Origin: Liolophura sinensis
Lineage: Eukaryota > Mollusca > Polyplacophora > Chitonida > Chitonidae
NCBI RefSeq assembly: GCF_032854445.1
Contig: NC_088295.1
Coordinates: 5,954,501 to 6,018,500 of the forward strand
DNA length: 64,000 bases
Direction of reading: 5' to 3'
This document shows positions 25,201 to 37,200 of the stretch, one piece after another. Position numbers and translations under genes: made by a program. Positions within the stretch are counted from its first letter, which is position 1, and the number at the start of each line of letters is the position of its first letter. The notes beneath the pieces were generated by a model. It was not told the origin of the DNA. It did no database searches and worked only from the letters and a program-made list of their open reading frames with translations.

Positions 25201-28200
25201 AAGAGGGAAAAGCAATTAACCCAAAGCAAGACAACCAGAATGAACTCCCAGTACTTCCTGGCTACGTTTACTCAAGAAAATAACTTCCAGGAAAGTAACG
25301 TCATTTATATGTATTCAACAAATTAATCTTCTGTATACAATAAATGTTTCTTTTTTTACTGGACAGATTTTAAATTAACGCGACTAGACACATCATTAAG
25401 TGTACTACCAAAGTCAGGCCATTAGCTTTTCTATATCTTGTCTAACAAACAATAAGGCTTTTATGGTGCATCAGTTCCAATTTGACCGATTTATGTCAAG
25501 TGTTGTACTTGGAAGATTATTTACATTATCATAAAACAAAGGCCTCCGCGGTTAGCATGCAAGTGCAACACAACTATCCAGGAGCCTCTCACCAATTTGG
25601 TCTCAATTTTGTCCAGTTCATGCTGGCTTCCTCTTCGGCCATACATGGGAAGTCAGCAACATGCACATGGTCATGGGTTTCCGCTGGGCTCCGCGCGGTT
25701 TCCTCCCACCATAATGCTGGCTGTCGTTGTATAAGTGAAATATTCTTGAGTACGGTGTAAAACACCTTTCAAATAAATAAAACAAGTCACACTGATTTGT
25801 GTAATGTAGAGGTCTGAGAAGGAATATGCCCTGATGCTATCCAGTATTGGTGCTCCACTCATTAACAGAGGGTTCTAACAGCCATGGGGTTCACAGAATC
25901 ATGGAGTTCACAAAGTAAGGGAGTTATTATCACCAAACGTTTCAAATGGCCAGGAAATTAGTTCAAAAGTCAACCACACTGAATTATCAAAGTAGCACTG
26001 ATCCACGGTAAATGTTATATGCAAATGATACAGAAGTTCAGATACATACCCCACAAAACACAGGATGAGGCAGATGATCCAGGCAAAGGTTCCGGTCTCG
26101 TAGTAGGTGGCCGTGACAATGTCCGCTCCACAGTGAGGGCAGCGTGTGTGTACAGGCGACTCCCGAAACTGCTGCACCACAGCAATTGGGTTGGGCTGAA
26201 CCACCACAGTGGTGTTGGAGTACCCACCCCCAGGTTGGCCTAAGTCCAAAACACAGTACAGGTGATCATTCATGTTACAGAAACAAATCTACATTGCATG
26301 GCATACTTAACGGTCAGCATACAACAGAGCAGTTACCTACCCAAACAAGTGTAGTCAGAAATTAAAATGCACATGTTTATTGATTTATTTATTTGGTTGG
26401 TGTTTTATGCCGCAATCAAGAATATTTCACTGATACAATGGCAGCCAGCATTAGGGTGAGAGGAAAATGGGCAAAGCCTGGGGGAAACCCACGACCATCC
26501 ACGGGTTGCTGGCAGACCTTCCCACATACGGCCAGGGAGGAAGCCAGCTGGACTTGAACTCACAGTGACCGCATTGGTAAGAGGCTCCTGGGTCATTTGG
26601 CTGAGCTAGCGCGCTAAATTCACTTTTATTTGCTTGTCCAACATCAAACATACATGTGTCTGCTATTTACTGAAACTCAAATTAATCACATTAAATATTA
26701 TACACTGGCTAAATTTCAGCATCCATTTCCACATGTACATTTGTTTAACAGATCTTATTTTTCATTACATGTTTTCTGAAACACAAAATCACCTGTAGAT
26801 AGCACTAACAATTCCCAACTGTTACATTTAAAAGACTATATATGGTCAACAGTACAACTACATACATGTATGGACAAAACGCTTGAGTCAGAAAGAATAT
26901 AGTTTAAACCAACATAATACGTATACGTGTACATGCATTAATACCAGTTATATCACCTGACTACAGAGCTCACTACTGCTTAGTAATCATGCTGGCTATT
27001 CAAACAGTACACATATACACTAGTTATCACCTACAACTCCAAAAATGCAAAATCCAATGCTCTTGTACAGTACAGCTATGGCAATTGTGGATCCATGTTC
27101 AAACTCTACCTTCATCATACGTGTACATTTTGTATGCTCAGTCCTTTACACTAGCATACCTATGACACATACATGTATATCACAGGCAAATACTATGACT
27201 ATTACACTAAGCCCATGACAAAACGGTGAGACGTACGACACTACCTATAAAGTGCTGCAATTCTTCAACCTATCCGCATGTATGCAAGGTTTTTATTCAA
27301 ACATTATTATGTGTAGACTGGTAAGATTATACTTATTAGTCTGAAACTGGCCGATCCAACCAATTTGACCTAATGAATAATCTCATGACAGCTGTATGCT
27401 ACGGCAATCTCATGGCAGCTTTGCAATCTCATGACAGTAGTACAATATGGTAATTTCATGGTAGCTGTGCAATTTCATAGCAGCTGTACAATCTCAAGGC
27501 AGCTTTGCGATCTCATAGTAGTAGTCTAACATAGTAATTTCGTGGCAGCTGTGCAATCTCATAGTAGTAGTATAACATGGTAATTTCATGGCAGCTGTGC
27601 AATCTCACAGTAGATGTACAATCTTAAGACAGCTGTGTAATCTTATGGCAGCTGTGCAATCTCACAGCAACTGTACAATCTCAAGAAAGCTGTGTAATTT
27701 CATGGCAGCTGTGTTATCTCTGGGAAGCTGTGCAATCTCATAGCAGCTGTACAATGTCACGGCAGTAGTATAACATAGCAATTTCATGGCACCGGTGTAA
27801 TCTCACGGTAGCTGTACAATCTCATAACAGGTGTATCATCTCATGACAGCTGTACAATCTCACAGTACCCATACAATCTCATGGCAGCTGTACAGTCTCA
27901 TGGCAGTAGTATAACATGGTAATTTCATGGCAGCTGTGCAATCTCATGGCAGCTGTACAATCTTATGGTATAGTATAATATGGTCATTTCATGGCAGCTG
28001 TGTAAAATCACGGTAGCCGTACAATCTCATGGCAGCTGTACAATCTCACAGCAGTAGTATAACATGTTAATTTCATGGCAGCTGTGTAATCTCACGGTAG
28101 TTGTGCAATCTAATGGCAGCTGTGTAATCTTATGGCCGCTGTACAATCTGATAGCTGATAATCTCATAGCAGCTATGCAATCCCATGGCATCTGTGCAAT

Positions 28201-31200
28201 CTCATGGCATTCGTGTAATCTGAAGACAGCTGTGTAATCTCATGGCATCTATATGATCTCTTGACAGCAATGTACAATGATCTCATGTACTACGGCAATC
28301 TCATGGCAGTTACAAAAAAAATCTCATGGCAATAGTATAATATGGTCAGCTGTACAATCTCAGGGCAGTTGTACAATCTGATGGCAACTGTACAATCTGA
28401 TGGCAGATGTATAATATGGTAACTTCATGGCAGCTGTGCAATCCCATCGCAGCCATGCACTCTCACGGCACCCTTGTAATCTCAAGACAGCTGTGTAATC
28501 TCATGACTTCTATATGATCTCATGACAGATGTATTCTATGGCAATCTCACAGCAACTGTACAATCTAAAGGCAGTAGTATAATACGGTAATCTCATGGTA
28601 GCTGTATAATCCCATGGCAGCTGTATAATCCCATGGCGCATGTATAATCCCATAGCAGCTGTAAAATCCCATAGCAGCTGTAAAATCCCATGGTAGCTGT
28701 ATAATCTCATGGCAGCTGTATAATCCCATAGCAGCTGTAAAATCCCATGGCGGATGTATAATCTCATGACAGCTGCATAATCCCATGGCAGCTGTATAAT
28801 CCCATAGCAGCTGTAAAATTCCATGGCGGATGTATAATCTCATGGCAGCTGTATAATCCCATGGCAGATGTATAATCCTATAGCAGCTGTAAAATCCCAT
28901 GGCGGATGTATAATCTCATGGTAGCTGTATAATCTCATGGCAGCTGTATAATCCCATGGCAGATGTATAATCCCATAGCAGCTGTAAAATCCCATGGCGG
29001 ATGTATAATCTCATGGTAGCTGTATAATCTCATGGCAGCTGTATAATCCCATGGCAGCTGTATAATCCCATAGCAGCTGTAAAATCCCATGGCGGATGTA
29101 TAATCTCATGGCAGCTGTATAATCCCATGGCAGCTGTATAATCCCATGGCAGATGTATAATCCCATGGCAGCTGTATAATCTCATAGCAACTATATAATC
29201 TCATGACAGCTGTATAATCTCACACCAGCCATATTTTCTCATGGCTGATATATAATCTCATAGCCGCATCAATTTTTTATTTTTTAAAAACAATCTAAAC
29301 TTGCTAAAAATATCAGCCAAAAATAGTCAATATGAAAATTGGAAATAAAGCATAACTTTTACAGTTGTGATGTTTTCACTACATGTGGCACAGTGCAGCA
29401 TGCTCTGTTCATGCCATGCAACACAATGATGGAGACTGTACACATACCACCACTGGATGGGCTGGTTATGGGAAAGACTATTAAGGTGCAATACCTGGTG
29501 CAGGCTGGAAACCCAGAGAGGGATCTCCGTAATATCCAGCTACAAACAGCAACCCACAAAATCATAAATGTGCTGATCAGCCTACATTTACTTCTGATGA
29601 CTACTGTCATACATACTCTTTGATTCATAATCATAAAAACATGTTTAGTCAAAATCATCCATTTTAAAATAAAAGCAGTCCAGGAGAAAGCAACAATACA
29701 ACTCCATCCTTAAAAAGAAAAAAAATCTTGTTTTCTTTTACTGTTAAGTGAAAGAAGTAATGTACATGTATTTAATTTTGCTATATTATCTACTTGTCAG
29801 AAAGTCCTTATCATGCTGAGCACCAAACCACAATAGTTCCAGGATTGCTAATCTTTTCTGAATTCTTGGGTATGACTAGGCAATTACCGATTATGCAGAC
29901 TCAACATAACAATGCCAAATCAGCACCTTCAGGAGTCAAAGGAATCCACAAAATGTACACTCTTTGGTGTATTACCAACAAATCTCCCCATCCAATCACC
30001 TGTTCACCACCAATCACAGGATAACCAACCAGTATTTCAATGTTACAGGGTAATGAGCATCATTTATGTAACACAGAGAACAGAACAAGAAAATATACAA
30101 TTACAAACATGGGTTGGTACACTCATGTACATGTATAAACAGTGGGTGAATCAAACTGAATTCCAATGTAAATTAAGCTTCAAACCCAATTTCACAACAG
30201 AGTTCTGGAAATCGGCATGGCTACTGCCTGCTTAAATGAACTCACAACTGAGCTGACATACATCCACCAAAAGCTGATTTGCTCTAACATGTGTTGAAGT
30301 CTTGTGTCATTAAGATTCAAACCAAACATTATTAAATTAGGCTAAGACATCACAATACCACATTTACTTGCCTGACCAATGACAATGGGTGAATGAATAG
30401 ATGGATATGCCCGGACAGTTGATGAAGAGCTATGTTTTGAAGCTCAAACACAAATTTAGTGACTATCGGTTGATTGGTTCAGGAGATATTGTGCAAACAA
30501 TGTAAAACCACATAAATGGGGGCCTTATCATAGAGGGGCCAATTACTGTTTTAGTTTGGGGTGGGGTATGACAGGAATTGTTACTGAACTTTACCATGGG
30601 ATTACTCACTTGTCAGGTCCGATTTATATCCACCCGTAAGAAATCTCAAACATTTAATACAATGCATTAACTAAATAATTATTAGAAATTAGAACAATAT
30701 CACTTATATGCAGGTACACCACATAGAAAAGCTACAACAACTGTACATAAGTCCAACTAACACAAATAGTCAATACTACACACTCTAAATTAAAAACACT
30801 AACATGTTTGTTCAAGCATACTCTGAAGGCCTTATTCTGTGTTGACTAATAAAATTATGCTTTTTGTGAAGCCCTGAAACTTGTCAATCCAACCAACATT
30901 GTTTTATCTCCAAAATCAAACTACAAAGTTGCATAAATTGCACTGAAATTTTCTTTTCATATGGCAAAAGGTTGAGGAATTAGGGTACCACAACTTCTCA
31001 ACCATACAGGTAAATACACACATGCAGGCACATATACTGTGTACTGACTAGCCACTAGATAAACTACATTGGCATGTATCCCCAAATCCACAACTTTAAT
31101 CTTCTTCGTAACACAACTGGATGCCCAAACACAGCTGTACTACCACAGAACAGAATCAAAGTTAAAAATTTTATAGATTTGATTCACATATTTAGGAGTT

Positions 31201-34200
31201 TAATTTTAGGCCAATACCCAATATGCTTAGTGAAACAGGCTCTTGGTATACGTGCATGAAATATCATGCCTGACAGTGTTCCTTCTACAAAATTTGTATA
31301 TACCTTAGTTTATAATCAATAACAGAGCATAAATCTTCCTTTGGTATACAGTTCACAATAATTTAGCTGGCAAGATCATTCATATGAGGGCGTCTCTAAA
31401 AATGTTTAATGTAATCCTTCCTACCCACCACAAAGGATCTTACTTGAATGTTTTACTAAGGTTTCTTCCAGAAAATTCTTTTTACCTTTTTTTTCAGTTT
31501 CAGGGCAATTTGCCAAAACCGTACATGTACTAATCACTACTCATGCAAAGGAATAGAGCTATATACTGTACATGCAAGTTTGCCAACATGCTTCATAATG
31601 CACACCTACCTGGATAACCTGGGATATATTAAAGAGGGATAGATAGGAGTCAGAAGGGGGTTAGTCCATAACATATACAAGTACATGTAGAATGCAACTT
31701 CCAGAAGACCAATCCAAATATAAAAATTGAAATCGCATGCATAAGGCGTCTGGAATTGTGTAAACAAAACATGTGGAAACAGTTCAAGTACTATGTAATG
31801 CACGCCAGTTTAGCTCCACAAATTAAATCCTTCACTCTTCTTACTGGTGAAATTATAAAACTGATTTCCACAGGAAATGTGGCTCTTCCACCCAGAGATG
31901 TGCATGTGACATTGTAGGATGGACAAGATTTCATTAAAAGTGAGACATGCTTGAAAAAGGAGATTTGGAGGTTTGGGAATCCTGAAGATTGGAAATCCTT
32001 CACCCATTAATCAACACATATACTAATATAATCCCATTTAGAATATGAAATTTAGATTAGAAATATGTGTATTTTATTTCTTTACTTGCAGATATTTAAG
32101 GTTTTATTTATTTTCTTTTTTTGTTCTTGATATTCCTCAAGTGTTTCACTGATCCACTTAATTATGCTATATTTAGAACTAACAGTAGCACAGGTGGTCA
32201 TGCCCTTAGATGGATGTCAAAAGAGACGTTTTATCTGGTGCATGCTCATAGCATTCTTGAAGTGCAAGGTGTACATGTAACAGATGGTTAACACAGACTA
32301 ATCCGAAAAATTTTCTGGATGAATTTCTGATGCCACATTATAGTTGAATGTTATAGGACACCATCAGTTTGGGTAGACAGCCACCTGCCAGGAGATAGAG
32401 GGGGAGGGATAGCATAGCATGTAACAGAAGAACACACAACAAGGAGAGGGATGAATGGTACCTGGTGGAGGCTGGTACTGTTGTCCCGGGGCCGGATAAT
32501 ACCCAGCTACAAGAGTAATCCACAAAACATCACATATCATACAGCTACAGTATATATAACAGGGATAATGCTTGTACAGTACCCAGATCAAAGTCATTCA
32601 ATACTCCTCGATTTATACCTGTAAGGTGTCATCAGGGTAAATGCTGTATTACGTACAGGGCACATGGTCAATTTAAGCATAGATAAGCATGTTACACAAA
32701 TAAAGGCATAAAAACCAATCAAGTATTCTGTAGAATTAGCAGTGCCAGAGCAAGGCTGTCATTGTCTGTTACCTGGTGGTGGAGCATAGCCTCCTGCAGG
32801 TGGGTAGCCAGGCTGGGAAGGTTGTGCTCCTCCATGGGGCGGACCATAGCCTGTGGTAACAGAACACGCATCAAAATATAATAGGCATATATATATGCAG
32901 CATTGAAAGTCTAAAGTGGCATAAAGCCATAATCATTCATTAACTGCACTGAATAATCAATGGCAAACTATGAACTACACATTTGCCCACAGAGTGAGTG
33001 CGTGCTTAACGATATACAACAACAATTTTTCAGTCATATGACGATGTAGGAGTTCTTAGAGTGAATGTAATGTGGCCCCTTGTTGCAGGACAGATTTCCA
33101 CCGCTCTTTTGTCTAGTGCTGCGTCACTCAGATGACCTACCGGAGGCAAGTCAGCAGCCCCACCTGAGCCATTATACTTATATACATGTATGTCAACCAG
33201 TCGTTGCACTATTCCCTTAATGCTGAACGTCAAGCAAGTAAGCTACAACTTTCTCTTTTCTCTTTTAAGGCCATAGGTGTGACCTGACCCAGGATTGACC
33301 CTGGATCTACCGCCTCCCGAAGTGGACACTCAACCGAGTCATCGTGGCTGGTCATTTGCCCAAAGAAATCATTTACATGCACTGCTCTACATGTACATAC
33401 TGCAAGTCAGTGACATTAGATGTAAAAGAGGTCAGTAGTGCAAGAAACCCATTCATTACATGTACATGCAAAATGGTCTGGACAGTTGACTTAAACTGTC
33501 ACTATTTCATGATTACTCTTACTAATTACATGTACATCTGCACAAATCACACTTTTTGGCATGGGCATTTTTGGTATTTCCCTTTGAGAAGGCCAACACA
33601 GCTACATCACAAAGTTATCATACACGCAAATTCAACTGCATACCAATTTCCGGCATACTGCTTGTATAGTTCTTTATCAAGGTGGAAAGTGAGGCTAAAC
33701 ATAAGGGTCAGGTCACAACCAAGAACCAGTACCAAGCCTGTGCAATGGTACCTTACTCACCACATCAAAAGAGTGAAACTTCTACAGGCTTTCTTTGTGA
33801 AATATACACTACTTATCCCATGTATAACTTGTCTTAAGATAAATTACCAACCAGATTTTCACAGGGTTAGAATGAGCTGAATTCTTATCATGTTATGTTG
33901 GCAGGTGTAAATTTAATGCCTAGTGGTTTAATTTCCTAGCCCTGTTCAGTGGCCCAAGGTTCCTTCAGACAGGCATGTGTCCAGGCTTCCACCAGCAGAA
34001 AAATATGTTTAGCCACTGTGGCTAAAATGTGTAAAACATTTTTAGGATGGAAGGAAACCAGAGTACCTGAGGTAATCCACTTCCCTTTTCGCCAGGTACC
34101 ATGTACAATTCATGAGATAAAGCACAATGAATGTAGAAATATGAGTCTTTATACCCAGCTCCATGCTTACCCTAATTATTCAAACTTTTTGCACATGGAA

Positions 34201-37200
34201 GAGCAATTTTCAATACAAATTATGCTCATTTTGGGGACATAACCACATTCGTTGGATTGGCCAGTTTCAGGAGTTCACCAAAAGTATAATTTCACCAGTC
34301 TACATAGAATATTGCCTTCAGAAAAGGTTGAAGAATTACAGAAATCATAGGTGGAACAGCCATTACATCCAAGACAGTGATATGGCTTTCATAAAGCTTA
34401 CATGCACATATTTAGCTGTGACCTACATACATGTACATGTACTCAAATCTAGAATGGTGTGCATTCACAGCAATTCACCTTATTAACAGTGTACAAGTGA
34501 GGTGAACAAAATACTTGTGACAGACAGTGCCTCTGTGTGTTGACCTAGTTAATACAATACTGACAACCTGTATACACAGTCTCCATTTTCTAAATGTCTA
34601 AGAACATGTACCAGTAGTTTAAAAGAAGTACATTTAATATATCACATTACTTGTACAAAGATTTACAAGCTACACAAACTTTTTATTAAAGCACAACATT
34701 ATTTCTATTCCAAGCCTGGAATAATTTTAGATGCTCCAGAACATAATGGCAAATCTTCCAGCTCTTCACATTAGGCCACACCAACTTAAAAGGTTGTTTG
34801 AGAGACAGAATAAATCTTTTTTCAATACTGAAGGGTATTAAAATTAACCTTGGGTTATCTTATTTGTTGATAATGTGGTCTATTCCTGCAATTTTTTCCT
34901 TCCTCCATCAAAATAAGGTAGATTTTCAGTTTCACTTTTATTACATTTTTAAACCATTTATGGTGGGCTTGCCTGTAAAACACAAGATAAAACTTGTGTT
35001 GCCTTATTTAAAAAGCTACTTTATTTACACAGCAGTTTTGCTCTATATCAAAGTTATATAAGGAGGAACAAAATGAGTGGTCAAAATTTACAAACAGGTT
35101 GACAAATTTTGATCACAAAGGTTAGTTTATACATGTATATATATATATATACAGTAATTTTTACTTTAATGTTAAGGAAACAGCAGACAGGGCTTGATCT
35201 ACACTACAGCCTCAAAAGAAAAGGCAGTACAATTGGCAAAGAACACTTAGGATCCAAAGTCTGACTAACCACTTAGCACACATAGCTCACTTTCCGATAC
35301 ATCATTTGTCCTTGCCGGATCACTGGTTAACTTTTGAAGCATAACTATAAAGTATATTATATCTGAAATATTTCTGTCAACAACTGTTCACAGCATCATT
35401 GCTCTTAGTAGTAAATAAACATGACTTCAGTCTGTTTTTATATATCCACAGTAGGCAGTAGGATCTGTCCCAGGCACCCCTCGCTCTCTGCACATTTTAT
35501 TTCAGATCTTACCCATCGTAGGGGGTGGGCCTCCTTTATCTCCACCAGGTGGGGCATTATAATTCCCCGGGTATGGAGGTGGCTGGTCAGACATTTTCAC
35601 TTCCTCTGAAACATTATACATGAAACCGTAATTGATACTTATACATTCATGCTGGTTTCAGAGAGTTCATTTTTTCTACCAGTATTTAATGTTGCTATCA
35701 GTCCAGAATATTAATTTTATTTTATTGTTTTTGAACACCATGCTCAATTTTTTTTCCACTTTAATATATGATGGCAGTGAGTATTATGGAAACTAAACAA
35801 CTCGCGTAAATCACCAACCTATGGAAAGTTACTATGAACTTTCTCATGCGTGACATACAGATCTGCACGCCATATTGGTATAAGACTAGCTGTCTTTAAT
35901 AATTGTAACACTGCATATATGAGGTCAAGTGCTTGTTATTATCCTAGCTAAGTTCATATGGCAAAGGGAGGTATTTCTGAGAAGGCTTATTCAGCACTGC
36001 AGCTAGCTAAAGACAAACAACAATGTAGGTTATACCAGTTTTCTCTTTACACATTAAAACAGTTAAATGACAGTGAAAACAACTTCCACTTTCAGTCTTG
36101 TTTAAGAAATTATGGACAGAAGGTAGTCTAGATTCTATGAATAACAACTCCATTCATTCTACATGTACAGTCATGGAAAAAATTATTAGACCACCCTTGC
36201 TTTCTCCCATTTCTTGTTCATTTTAAAACCTTGCACAACTGAAGGAACATTTGTTTGGGCAAAGAAAGTGATGTAAACAGAAATAGTTCATAAGGGTTTT
36301 ATTTAAGAGGTGATATCTATCAGTTCTCTATGACTTTCTTGACAATGACCAAAATCACTTAAGTTCATACATCTGTAGATGTGGCAACTGTATTCTCAAA
36401 AACATTTTGGCATTTCATTTTTTCTCCTGTCTCCTAGTCACGTAGTCACATGACTCTCAGTCTCATACGGGAGTTAGTGCTTGATTGCATGCCCATTGTT
36501 TTTGATGACTGCAGCCATGCACCTTGGCATGCTCTCCACCAGTTTGTTACATTGCCCTGCGGTCACAGTAGCCCATTCCTGTTGCAAAAATTCGAACAAA
36601 TTTGCTTTGTTTTTGGGCTTGTGGTTCTCCATTTTGAACTTGATAATATTCCACAGGTTTTCAATTGGATTCAGATCAGGTGACTGAGCAGGCCAATTCA
36701 TGGTTCGAATGTTCCGGTTCTCTATCCAGGTTTTAACTGACCTTGCCGTGTGGCAAGGGGCATTGTCTTGTTGGAAAATCCAGTCATTCGAGCCAGGAAA
36801 GAGTTTAGCAGCTGATGGAAGAAGACTGTTTTCAAGAGTAGCTCTGTATGTGACTTGGTTCATTCTCCCTTCACACAACTGCATCTGTCCTGTTCCACCC
36901 ATACTGAAACAACCCCAGATCATCACTGCTCCACCCCCATGCTTTACAGTAGGAGCAAGGCAGTCTGGTTTGTAGGCTTCCCCAGGCTTCCTCCTAACCA
37001 GTAAGTTGGCTGGAGTAGGCATCAACTCAAAATTGGATTCATCACTGAAGAGAACTTTAGCCCAATCATCAACAGTCCAATTCTTGTGATCCCTCGCAAA
37101 ACGCAAGCGGGCCTTCCGCTGCCTCTCATTGATGAAGGGCTTCTTCCGTGCCCTGTGCGACTTTAGACCAGCTTCAAGAAGTCGGTTTCGAACTGTTCTT

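Noticed and set aside
28510-28900. Overlapping 104- and 111-codon minus frames rich in Tyr/Leu/Trp
   Set aside because: Artefacts of the 19-bp E-box satellite; two frames are open at once with the same repeated words.
33344-33880. 178-codon plus-strand open frame
   Set aside because: No domain, AT-driven composition, and it lies within an intron antisense to LITAF gene 2. I could not tie it to any family.
36450-36975. Plus-strand frames of 77 and 91 codons
   Set aside because: Antisense shadows of the Tc1 transposase.
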